This document shows, in pieces, positions 24,804-33,059 of a stretch of 55,074 nucleotides of DNA. Location of the stretch: NCBI GenBank assembly GCA_910588215.1, contig CAJUQJ010000004.1, forward strand, positions 119,939-175,012, given 5' to 3'. Every line of letters begins with the position of its first letter. Within the stretch, counting starts at the first letter, position 1. The position numbers and the translations under genes were made by a program. The stretch comes from an uncultured Lachnospiraceae bacterium. GTDB lineage: Bacteria; Bacillota; Clostridia; Lachnospirales; Lachnospiraceae. Under the pieces are notes generated by a model that saw only the letters and a program-made list of their open reading frames with translations, ran no database searches and was not told the DNA's origin.

Positions 24804-25744
24804 TGGCAGATGTTAAGAAGATCGCTACGCGCGAAAGTTATGGTAATGCACTTGCTGAATGTGGTGCTGATTTTCCGAATCTGGTAGTCCTCGATGCTGA
24901 CCTTGCGGGTGCTACCAAGACCGGGGTGTTCCAGAAGGCATTTCCGGACCGCCATGTAGACTGCGGTATCGCAGAGTGTAATATGACAGGTATTGCGGCA
25001 GGACTGGCTACCTGCGGCAAGATTCCTTTCATCAGTTCTTTCGCTATGTTTGCGGCAGGACGGAACTTCGAGCAGGTGCGTAACTCCATCGGTTATCCTC
25101 ATCTGAATGTGAAGATCGGTGCGACTCATGCTGGTATCACGGTGGGCGAGGACGGTGCGACCCACCAGTGTAACGAGGATGTGGCGTTGATGCGCACGAT
25201 ACCGGGCATGACGGTGGTGGTGCCTTCCGATGATGTGGAAGCGAAGGCGGCTGTACGAGCAGCGATTGAATTTGAAGGGCCGGTGTATCTGCGGTTTGGC
25301 CGTGCGGCTGTGCCGGTGATCAATGACAGGCCGGATTACAAATTTGAACTGGGCAAGGGCGTTCTCCTTAGAGAAGGCAGTGACGTGACTATCATCGCCA
25401 GCGGTATCACGGTAGCTTCCGCGCTGGAAGCGGCACAGATGCTGGAGGCTGACGGCATCAGCGCTGAGGTGATCAATATCCATACTATCAAGCCTCTTGA
25501 TGAAGAACTTGTGGTGGCTTCTGCGAAGAAGACAGGCAAGGTAGTGACTGCGGAAGAACATTCTGTGATCGGCGGCCTTGGCAGTGCAGTGTGTGACTGC
25601 TTATGTGCACAGTGTCCGACACCGGTTCTTAAGATCGGTATGCAGGATGTGTTCGGTGAGTCAGGCCCTGCAGGTGCGCTGGTTGAGAAATACGGACTGG
25701 ATGGCAAGGGAATCTATGAGTCTGTGAAGGGCTTTGTGAAATAA
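24803..25744 (+). CDS. Transketolase, C-terminal subunit
   Basis: Beta part of the split enzyme, 313 residues. It has the pyrimidine-binding domain with the catalytic Glu in CGIAECNMTGIAAGLA, then PFISSFAMFAAGRNFEQVRNS, HAGITVGEDGATHQ, and a C-terminal domain with VTAEEHSVIGGLGSAVCD. The ATG shares a base with the stop of the first subunit and has AGGAGG in the end of that gene, so the two are translated together. It takes xylulose-5-phosphate from AraD action into glycolytic intermediates. Confidence 0.95.
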   Translation: MADVKKIATRESYGNALAECGADFPNLVVLDADLAGATKTGVFQKAFPDRHVDCGIAECNMTGIAAGLATCGKIPFISSFAMFAAGRNFEQVRNSIGYPHLNVKIGATHAGITVGEDGATHQCNEDVALMRTIPGMTVVVPSDDVEAKAAVRAAIEFEGPVYLRFGRAAVPVINDRPDYKFELGKGVLLREGSDVTIIASGITVASALEAAQMLEADGISAEVINIHTIKPLDEELVVASAKKTGKVVTAEEHSVIGGLGSAVCDCLCAQCPTPVLKIGMQDVFGESGPAGALVEKYGLDGKGIYESVKGFVK

Positions 25745-25840
25745 CAGCTTTATCTGTTTTCAGCCATCGCTGCGGCGATGGCTGAGAAGTTGTTTGCAGA
25801 ATTCTTGCACAAAGAGGATGTAGGATAAGGAAGTAGGAGA

Positions 25841-26509
25841 ATGTCTGAAAAAATTACTAGGAAAAACATTTTGTCTCCTTCGATCCTGGCAGCGGATTTC
25901 TCGGTGCTCGGAGAGCAGATCAGGGAAGCGGCTGCGGCGGGAGCGCAGTATATCCATATCGATGTGATGGACGGTGTGTTTGTGCCGTCGATCTCCTTTG
26001 GAATGCCGCTGATCAAGTCGATCCGCAAGGCAACAGACAGGGTGTTTGATGTACATTTGATGATCGTGGAGCCGGAACGGTATGTGAAGCAGATTAAAGA
26101 ATGTGGAGCCGACAGTATTACCTTTCATCTGGAGGCCACTGGAGATGCCGATGCATTGATCGATCAGATCCATACTCTCGGATGCCGGGTGGGGATGTCC
26201 ATTAAACCAGGGACACCGATCGAGGCCGTCAGGAAATACCTGCCGAAGATAGATATGTTGTTGGTGATGACGGTGGAGCCGGGATTTGGAGGACAGCAGT
26301 ATATACCGGAATCTACGGAGCGTATCAGACAGGCACGCGGGATGGCGGATGAGTTAGGCATTGATCTTGATATTCAGGTGGATGGTGGTGTCGGCCAGGA
26401 TAATGTGCATGTGGTGCTGGAGGCCGGCGCTAATGTGATCGTATCCGGTTCGGCGGTTTTCCATGGAGATATTACCGATAATGTGAAGAGATTTATAGCG
26501 CAGCTTTAA
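25841..26509 (+). CDS. rpe: Ribulose-phosphate 3-epimerase
   Basis: It interconverts D-ribulose-5-phosphate and D-xylulose-5-phosphate. The 222-residue TIM barrel has SPSILAADFSVLGEQI, the metal-binding YIHIDVMDGVFVPSISFG, DVHLMIVEP, LVMTVEPGFGGQ and IQVDGGV, all standard for Rpe. A GTAGGAG site precedes the ATG. It ends the pentose gene run. Its stop overlaps by 4 bp the 3' end of the convergent GH2 gene. Confidence 0.95.
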   Translation: MSEKITRKNILSPSILAADFSVLGEQIREAAAAGAQYIHIDVMDGVFVPSISFGMPLIKSIRKATDRVFDVHLMIVEPERYVKQIKECGADSITFHLEATGDADALIDQIHTLGCRVGMSIKPGTPIEAVRKYLPKIDMLLVMTVEPGFGGQQYIPESTERIRQARGMADELGIDLDIQVDGGVGQDNVHVVLEAGANVIVSGSAVFHGDITDNVKRFIAQL

Positions 26510-28308
26510 GGCTGCGCTATCTTGTTGATCTCACGGTCGTAGGTGAAGATTCCGTTCACCTCTTCTTCCACATCGGATAATTGTGTATAAACCCCTGCAC
26601 ACATTCCTTCAGGGATCTGTTCCTGCACTTTCTGCATCCGCTCCTTAAAAGCCTTCTGTAACCCTGCAGCATCTTTAAAGGTGCCATATCCATACAATTT
26701 ATCGTAAGCACTGTGCTCGGGAATTTGCATGGAGTACCCGCCAAATTCCGATAGTACGGTTGCACGCCTTGATTCGGGCGCAAACTTCAGCTTAAAGAAA
26801 TAGTGATGAATACTCTGCAGGTCTCCGCCGCTTTGGTCAAACCAGCCGCTGGCCTGGTCGATCAGACGGCTTGGATCGCATGTTCTTGCGATCTTGGTAA
26901 TGTGCCTGGCGTGGAATTGTCCCCAGCCCTCATTGAACAGGACCCACGTGGCAATGCTTGGATGTCCTTTCAGAAGCCGGATCGTAGCTTTCATTTCCCG
27001 TACAAATTCCAGACGGCCTTCCCGGTGTACACGGGACAGGAGACGCAGGCAACTGTCCGGTATCCACAGCTTTTTCCTGGAAAAAAGAGTTGCCGCGTAG
27101 GTTACGAACCAGTGCTTATAGGAACTGCCGCCGTTTACCATATCCTGCCATACGATCATGCCAAGGCGGTCGCAGTGATAGTACCATCGCTGAGGTTCGA
27201 TCTTTATGTGCTTGCGCAGCATGTTAAAGCCCATATTCTTCATTGCGGTAATATCAAAGATATAAGCCGCATCGGCCGGGGCCGTATACAACCCATCGGG
27301 CCAGTAGCCCTGATCTAACACACCGTTCTGAAAGTGCGGCTGTCCGTTTAAACAGATGCGCGGAATGCCGTTATGATCCGGCTCTACGGTAAAATCGCGT
27401 AGAGCGAAGTAACTCTCGACGGTATCTTCCCCCATTGTAACGGTAATATAATACAGATAAGGCTCGTCACAAGTCCATGGCCGGATGATCGGAAGCGAAA
27501 GTCTTATGACCTGACCGGTATGACCACTTGCCTCGGCGATCGTCTCTTGGGCAGCTTTTAGCGCTTCAATGTCGGACTCTTTGTCACTCTGATACAGAGC
27601 CGGTCTTCTGATCTGTACCGTTACCGGCAGCCTTGAGGAAGAACAGACGGTGATCTGCACGGTTCTGTGCTTTAGGTCGGGCACTGAGAGGACTTCTTCC
27701 ACATAATGCGCGGGCACATACTCCATCCAGACAGTCTGCCAGATTCCGCTCTGCGCCGTATAGAACATACCGCCCCTCTTTAACTTCTGCTTCCCTCTGG
27801 CATGGTAAGAGGTATCGCTGAGGTCTCTTACGGCGAGAAGAAGATCGATAGTTTCTGTCTGCTTGGCAGAGGCATCTTCGTCTGTAGCCCCGGGCTTTTG
27901 ACAATATTGTGTGATATCCACAGAGAACGGCAGATAGCCGCCGGTATGTCTTGTGACTTCATTGCCATTGATATACACAAGACATGCTTGATCCACTGCG
28001 CCGAAGTGCAGGATCAGACGAAACTCCGCTTGCAGTTTGCCGAAATCCACAGGCAGGCTTCTCCGGTACCAGAGATATTCGTCCGGCTGCAGCTGCCTGC
28101 CGACACCGGAGAGAACACTTTCCGGTGAAAAGGGGACCAGGATCTTGCCGTCAAAAGTTTTAGGCCGCCGGAAATTCCGGGTGATCGCATACTCCCAGTA
28201 TCCGTTTAGATTGATATAACTTTGACGCTGTAAAAGTGGGCGCGGATATTCCGGCAGGATATGTGCCGGATCGAGAGCGCGTCCCCAGCGCGTATATAAT
28301 TGTTTCAT
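26506..28308 (-). CDS. Glycoside hydrolase family 2 protein
   Basis: The 600-residue protein has the GH2 order: a sugar-binding jelly roll (LNGYWEYAITRNF ... WYRRSLPVDF ... FGAVDQACLVYINGNEVTRHTGGYLPFSVDIT), an Ig-like middle, and a TIM barrel (GFNMLRKHIKIEPQRWYYHCDRLGMIVWQDM). The general acid/base Glu is in LFNEGWGQFH (near residue 460) and the likely nucleophile Glu in VLSEFGGYS (near 520). No signal peptide, so it acts in the cytosol on imported oligosaccharides. Substrate cannot be read; a beta-galactoside, glucuronide or arabinoside are all possible. AGGAGC sits 6 nt before the ATG at 28308. It follows the MATE gene and is probably in its transcript. Confidence 0.88.
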   Translation of the reverse strand: MKQLYTRWGRALDPAHILPEYPRPLLQRQSYINLNGYWEYAITRNFRRPKTFDGKILVPFSPESVLSGVGRQLQPDEYLWYRRSLPVDFGKLQAEFRLILHFGAVDQACLVYINGNEVTRHTGGYLPFSVDITQYCQKPGATDEDASAKQTETIDLLLAVRDLSDTSYHARGKQKLKRGGMFYTAQSGIWQTVWMEYVPAHYVEEVLSVPDLKHRTVQITVCSSSRLPVTVQIRRPALYQSDKESDIEALKAAQETIAEASGHTGQVIRLSLPIIRPWTCDEPYLYYITVTMGEDTVESYFALRDFTVEPDHNGIPRICLNGQPHFQNGVLDQGYWPDGLYTAPADAAYIFDITAMKNMGFNMLRKHIKIEPQRWYYHCDRLGMIVWQDMVNGGSSYKHWFVTYAATLFSRKKLWIPDSCLRLLSRVHREGRLEFVREMKATIRLLKGHPSIATWVLFNEGWGQFHARHITKIARTCDPSRLIDQASGWFDQSGGDLQSIHHYFFKLKFAPESRRATVLSEFGGYSMQIPEHSAYDKLYGYGTFKDAAGLQKAFKERMQKVQEQIPEGMCAGVYTQLSDVEEEVNGIFTYDREINKIAQP

Positions 28309-28373
28309 ATGATCGCTCCTGTCATGATGCGGTTCCTCTTCTGTTTCATGGCTGAACTGCTGAACTGTTACAC

Positions 28374-29804
28374 TTATGATACGATATTTTGCAACCAGAC
28401 GCCCTTCTTTACCAGTACGAAACCGATGATGCATTTAATGATATCTCCCACTTGCACGAGAATAAAGACCGCCGTGACCGGCAGAGTGGTAAAACGGCTT
28501 AACGTGAAGGCAATAGTCACGCTGACACACCAGATGAATACGCTGTCGAACAGGAAGGTAACGATTGTCTTACCGCCGGAACGGAGCGTGAAGTAGGAGG
28601 CGTGCAGGAATGCATTCTGCGGCATAAAGACCGCGGTAATCATAATAAAGTATTTGGCCAGTTCCCGCACATCTGCCTCAGTATTGTACAGCTGCGGGAA
28701 GAGGGGAGCCAGGACCAGCATCACAAGCGCCACACAGGTACAGCAGAACACGGAAAAGGCAATCAACTTGTTGTCCTGGTCCCTGGCTTCATCCATCTTG
28801 CCGGCGCCCAGCAGCTGTCCTACGATAATGGCTACGGAATCGCCCAGCGCAATAAATACGATGTTAAATACGTTGCCGATCGTGTTGGAAATATTCTGTG
28901 CGGCAATGACATTCAGCCCACGGACGGAATAGCATTGCGAAAGCATTGCCATACCTGCGGCCCACAGTGTCTCGTTTAAAAGAAGCGGTGTACCCTTGAC
29001 CAGGATCTTTTGCACCAGATGACCGGGAACCTTTAAGGTGGAATACAGACCTTCAACGAAAGGATTCCGCTCTTTGTGCTTATGCGTATGCAGCAGAATG
29101 ATGGCCGCCTCTACATAACGGGAAATGACCGTAGCGATGGCGGCTCCCTGTACACCCAGCGCAGGCGCACCGAATTTGCCGTAGATCAGGATATAATTCA
29201 GCACCAGATTGATGCATACTGCCACAATCCCGGCTTTCATGGGCAGCAGTGTCTGGCCGCACTCACGCAGTGTGCTGGAATAGACTTGTACCATCATGAA
29301 GGGCAGCAGACCGGTCAGCATGATCCAAAGATATTGTTTTCCGTAATGCAGAGTGGCAGCGGCACTCTCGACAGTGCCTTCTCCCTGTAGGTAGAACCGG
29401 ATCAGATTGTCACCTGCAAACAGAAAAAGGCCTGTGGTGAAAAGCGTGATCACGGCTACTATCCATATTTTAAAGCGCACGGTCTGGCGAATGCCTTCCT
29501 GATTTCGCTGGCCGAAGTACTGCGCGGTAAAAATACCGGCGCCGGATACGCCGCCAAACAGACATAAGTTGTATACGAAGATCAATTGGTTGACAATGGC
29601 AACGCCGGACATCGGTTCCGTACCGACACGTCCGATCATAATATTATCCAGTAGACCTACGAAATTAGTGATACCGTTCTGGATCATGATCGGTACGGCA
29701 ATAGCCAATACCATCTTATAGAAAGCTTTGTCACCGACAAATCTGCGCAGGAGACCAGGTCGAGCTTGTGGTGTTGCGATGGAATTCTTATCAGTGTTTT
29801 TCAT
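28374..29804 (-). CDS. MATE family efflux transporter
   Basis: A 12-helix membrane antiporter of 476 residues. Family marks are KMVLAIAVPIMIQNGITNFVGLLDNIMIGRVGTEPMSGVAIVNQ at the N-terminus and a repeat of this pattern in the second half (KGTPLLLNETLWAAGMAMLSQCYSVRG). It would export drugs or metabolites using a Na+ or H+ gradient; the substrate is unknown. AAAGGA precedes the ATG. The GH2 gene follows 65 bp later on the same strand, which might link export and sugar processing, but this is only position. Confidence 0.92.
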   Translation of the reverse strand: MKNTDKNSIATPQARPGLLRRFVGDKAFYKMVLAIAVPIMIQNGITNFVGLLDNIMIGRVGTEPMSGVAIVNQLIFVYNLCLFGGVSGAGIFTAQYFGQRNQEGIRQTVRFKIWIVAVITLFTTGLFLFAGDNLIRFYLQGEGTVESAAATLHYGKQYLWIMLTGLLPFMMVQVYSSTLRECGQTLLPMKAGIVAVCINLVLNYILIYGKFGAPALGVQGAAIATVISRYVEAAIILLHTHKHKERNPFVEGLYSTLKVPGHLVQKILVKGTPLLLNETLWAAGMAMLSQCYSVRGLNVIAAQNISNTIGNVFNIVFIALGDSVAIIVGQLLGAGKMDEARDQDNKLIAFSVFCCTCVALVMLVLAPLFPQLYNTEADVRELAKYFIMITAVFMPQNAFLHASYFTLRSGGKTIVTFLFDSVFIWCVSVTIAFTLSRFTTLPVTAVFILVQVGDIIKCIIGFVLVKKGVWLQNIVS

Positions 29805-30333
29805 GTTATGATGTGTCCTTTCTATTTATGTACTATGCATTATTATCATTTGCATTTTAAATTCGGGTGTTAAAAGGTGTTCTTTACAAGAAAGGTCTCT
29901 TGTGTTGGCTGTAGCTTAACGGACTTTCTAAATTCCCGCTATGGCTGTTGATAAGCAGATGGAATATTAAGAAAATCTCAATCTCCTGCGCAGGGAGGAG
30001 ACAGCGGTACATTTGAAACTACAACAAATCGAGGCTAAAGAACGAAATGAACTACAATAACGATTAAATCAATAAATTTCCGCGGATACCTCATAAAATA
30101 AGAGCAGGTAATAAAGCATTTTACCCTATCTAAATCAGATATGCAACAAGGAAGATGCTTTTGCCTAAAATATGTCGAAACCTGTCGAGTAAACTACATG
30201 AACAGTTTATTTAGGTGACGCCATATCAGAAATTTGGCTTGCTATTCTACGGATAATAAAATAGTATTGAAATATGATGTAACATTAAATACTATAACTA
30301 CAATGCTAATTGTGAAGAATGCAGGAGGCAGAT
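29805..30333. promoter_or_regulatory. Control region of BlaI/M56 copy 1
   Basis: No gene is seen in these 529 bp. From left: the MATE promoter area, an AT-rich stretch, direct hexamers TGTCGA at 30173-30178 and 30183-30188 (10-bp step), a dyad TAAACT..AGTTTA at 30190-30209, then the blaI-like promoter TTGAAA (30267-30272), 17 nt, TACTAT (30290-30295). ACAATGCTAATTGT (30300-30313) is a dyad at the expected transcript start and the likely repressor site. The hexamers, dyad and promoter region recur before copy 2. Confidence 0.65.
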
Positions 30334-30714
30334 ATGATACTGGCGAGTCTAACAGATTGTGAACAACTGGTAATGAAGACGGTATGGGATGCAGAGGATG
30401 AACTAAGCCTGATGGAGATCATGCAGCGGGTGAACGATAAGTACCACAAGAATTGGAAACCACAGACGGTATCTACGTTCCTGGCCCGACTGGTGAGAAA
30501 AGGATATCTGAGGCATTACCGCCAGGGGCGCGTATTTTTTTATCAGATCCTGATTCCCTTGGAAGAGTATAAAGGGCAGTTGACGAATGATTATGTGGGT
30601 TTCTGGAACCATGGTAATGCGGATGAATTTTTATGTGCACTGGCGCAGGGAAGACCATTACGGCAGGATGAGATCGAAAGGATTCACAGATTGATCGATG
30701 GATTGGATGAATAG
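30334..30714 (+). CDS. BlaI/MecI/CopY-family repressor, copy 1
   Basis: The 126-residue protein is a Penicillinase_R-type winged helix (LTDCEQLVMKTVWDAEDELSLMEIMQRVNDKYHKNWKPQTVSTFLARLVRKGYLRHYRQGRVFFYQILI) followed by a dimerising tail. Such repressors are inactivated by proteolysis set off by a BlaR1-type partner, and the gene overlaps one by 17 bp. The start at 30334 has AGGAGG at 30324-30329; an ATG at 30319 sits on the ribosome site. It differs from copy 2 at only 4 of 126 residues, so the two repressors should bind the same sites. Targets beyond its own operon are unknown. Confidence 0.92.
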   Translation: MILASLTDCEQLVMKTVWDAEDELSLMEIMQRVNDKYHKNWKPQTVSTFLARLVRKGYLRHYRQGRVFFYQILIPLEEYKGQLTNDYVGFWNHGNADEFLCALAQGRPLRQDEIERIHRLIDGLDE

Positions 30715-32122
30715 CCTGTTTGTGGTGTTGTTACTGACGACAGTCACGGGGAGCATATTTTATCTGATAGGACTCATATTTGACAAGGTATGGTCCGGGA
30801 ATGATATCAAAGTGCTCCGTCTGCAGCTGCGGATGACGCAGTGGGCATTTTTGCTGCCATGTGTGTATGTTGTATTGTATATGCGAGAGCGAAAACGGAT
30901 GCCGATAGCAGGCAGTATCATCAACCTTTTCTACAATACGCTGCTGATGAGAAAGCTGTGTGCGGCGCTGGCTTGCATATGGATAATACTGTTTGTGATA
31001 TTATTTATACGCAAGATGTGGAAGCGGAGCCATTGGATGAGATTGTTTGATGGCAATATCCCGGAGGAAGATGCCGAAACGCAGGCGATGTTTGAGGAGA
31101 TCTGCACCCGTCTGGGTATAACAGGTAAAGTATCGCTATACCGGAACGACTCGGTAAAGATGGCGTGTATGACCTACTGGCACGGATATGCTGTGGTATT
31201 GCCGTTGGAGCGGTATACGAGAAAAGAGACAGCCGTCGTTCTTTATCATGAATTGTGTCATTATCTGAATCGAGATCTCTATGTGGGAACGGTGAGTTGT
31301 ATTGTTTCCTTACTGCATGTGTTTAATCCGTTGGTGCCGATCATGTTAAGACAGTTGGATCTGGTATGTGAGGAGTATTGTGACAGACGGGCATGTCAGG
31401 AAGGGGCGGAGATGTTCAGCGAGAAGGAATATTTCCTGACGATATTGAAGATGCTGTCTGGGGAAGTAAAGAGGGAACGGTATAACCTGTTCGCGCTGGC
31501 GGACACGATAGGGGAATTTGAAAGGAGAGTGCAGTGTATGAAGAGATATCATGAACATGGTGGAATCAAGAAGGGGACAGCGGCAGTGCTGTCGGTATGT
31601 TTCTTGCTCGGGAGCAGTATAACGGCTTTGGCAGCCGGAGATAGCATGACAGAGGCTTATGCAAAGGCAGTGGAGGCGACGGATAACAGAGCTGAGGATA
31701 ACGAGGCGGTTGCGGATCTCGAGGGAGAGGCGGCCGAGATGAGTGACGAGGAAGTGATCGAGGAGTTCGCCAGAATGTATGATTTGGACCCGGATGATGT
31801 GATCATGATGGGGGATGAAGACGTTGAGACAGTAGGAGATTTTATTAATATTGACTGGACGCTTACACCGGGAAAGACAGGGATGACCTCCGGCTTCTCG
31901 AAAGAGGTAGGCGAAAAGACTTCGATTTTGACTATAGGTGAGCCGGATGATATCAAATATCAGATGGGGGTCAAAGATCCGAATGAGCTTATGCGGTATG
32001 TGGAAGGAACGGGACATCTCAGTCATGATTTTTCTATCACTATAAAGGGAAGATATTATTTCTTCGTAACGAATCTCGACAGTTCCAGGAATATACAAGT
32101 GAAGGGAACTGTCATCAAATAG
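30698..32122 (+). CDS. M56-family (BlaR1-like) membrane metalloprotease sensor, copy 1
   Basis: The 474-residue protein has TM segments at about 5-28, 48-62 and 88-105, then a cytosolic zinc protease domain with HELCH at 184-188 (YHELCHYLNRD) and further acid ligand in CEEYCDRRAC near 225. A fourth TM follows at about 295-312, then an outside domain of about 160 residues. Unlike BlaR1 the outside part has no penicillin-binding SxxK/SxN/KTG set. It has an acidic linker and a small beta-rich module (INIDWTLTPGKTGM ... GEPDDIKYQMGVKD ... GTVIK). It probably senses a wall- or membrane-related cue and triggers cleavage of the repressor. Translation is coupled to the overlapping blaI-like gene. Confidence 0.88.
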   Translation: MDWMNSLFVVLLLTTVTGSIFYLIGLIFDKVWSGNDIKVLRLQLRMTQWAFLLPCVYVVLYMRERKRMPIAGSIINLFYNTLLMRKLCAALACIWIILFVILFIRKMWKRSHWMRLFDGNIPEEDAETQAMFEEICTRLGITGKVSLYRNDSVKMACMTYWHGYAVVLPLERYTRKETAVVLYHELCHYLNRDLYVGTVSCIVSLLHVFNPLVPIMLRQLDLVCEEYCDRRACQEGAEMFSEKEYFLTILKMLSGEVKRERYNLFALADTIGEFERRVQCMKRYHEHGGIKKGTAAVLSVCFLLGSSITALAAGDSMTEAYAKAVEATDNRAEDNEAVADLEGEAAEMSDEEVIEEFARMYDLDPDDVIMMGDEDVETVGDFINIDWTLTPGKTGMTSGFSKEVGEKTSILTIGEPDDIKYQMGVKDPNELMRYVEGTGHLSHDFSITIKGRYYFFVTNLDSSRNIQVKGTVIK

Positions 32123-32210
32123 GATGGATCTGCTTTATCAATAGAATTTTGCTTATACATACTAACAAGTAAAAAGAACTGTACTTGATATATGATAAAG
32201 AAATAATACA

Positions 32211-32256
32211 ACAGGGAGTATCCGAGACTGTTAATGCTTGGGATACTTCCTGTTTT
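32211..32256 (+). terminator. Terminator after M56 copy 1
   Basis: ACAGGGAGTATCC pairs with GGATACTTCCTGT (one mismatch) and is followed by TTTT. It separates the two tandem operons. Confidence 0.8.
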
Positions 32257-32678
32257 AATCTGTGGTCCTCTTTCTCGCGCTTATCGGAATGTTCTATAGA
32301 AGTTTTTGTGCGCCCAAAAGGAGGAATATGAGCGACAGCATTCAAACTACTACTGCAGAGCATCATTCTTCACAACTCAGAGCATAAAACAAAATAGTGT
32401 TAAAAAGGAATAAAAACTCTTATATGCTTTAAAACTTCGATTACCAATTCTTACCTTTTAAAATGAATTATATCAGTAAAATGTTCTGCTTTATACAGGA
32501 TATTTGCTGAAAATATGTCGAAACCTGTCGAGAAAACTACACAAACAGTTTAATTTTACAGTCAGTTTGCCTAAAAAAACACTTGCCATTCCATGAACAA
32601 TAAAATAGTATATGAAGTATGATGCAATTTCAAATACTATAACTACAATGCTAATTGTGGAGAATACAGGAGGCAGAT
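32257..32678. promoter_or_regulatory. Control region of BlaI/M56 copy 2
   Basis: It repeats the order seen before copy 1: TGTCGA at 32516-32521 and 32526-32531, the AAACT..AGTTT dyad (32534-32551), an AATAAAATAGTAT block, TACTAT (32634-32639) and the ACAATGCTAATTGT dyad (32644-32657), then AGGAGG. The sequence between these blocks has diverged. No gene is seen here. Confidence 0.65.
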
Positions 32679-33059
32679 ATGACACTGGCGAGTCTAACGG
32701 ATTGTGAACAGTTGGTAATGAAAACGGTATGGGATGCAGAGGATGAACTGAGTCTGATGGAGATCATGCAGCGGGTGAATGATAAGTATCACAAGGATTG
32801 GAAACCACAGACGGTATCCACCTTCCTGGCCCGGCTGGTGAGGAAAGGATATCTGAGGCATTATCGCCAGGGGCGTGTGTTCTTCTATCAGATTTTAATT
32901 CCCTTGGAAGAATATAAGGGACAGCTGACGAATGATTATGTGGACTTCTGGAACCATAACAATGCAGATGAATTCTTATGTGCACTGGCACAGGGGAGAC
33001 CGTTACGACAGGATGAGATCGAAAGGATTCACAGACTGATCGATGGATTGGATGAATAA
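32679..33059 (+). CDS. BlaI/MecI/CopY-family repressor, copy 2
   Basis: Near-identical twin of the repressor at 30334 (122 of 126 residues the same; changes are I2T, N to D after YHK, and two in the FWNH region). The winged helix is fully conserved. The start at 32679 follows ACAGGAGGCAGAT exactly as in copy 1, while the longer frame from 32655 covers the operator. It overlaps the following M56 gene by 17 bp. Because the repressors are so alike while the sensors differ, each sensor may release both promoters. Confidence 0.92.
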   Translation: MTLASLTDCEQLVMKTVWDAEDELSLMEIMQRVNDKYHKDWKPQTVSTFLARLVRKGYLRHYRQGRVFFYQILIPLEEYKGQLTNDYVDFWNHNNADEFLCALAQGRPLRQDEIERIHRLIDGLDE

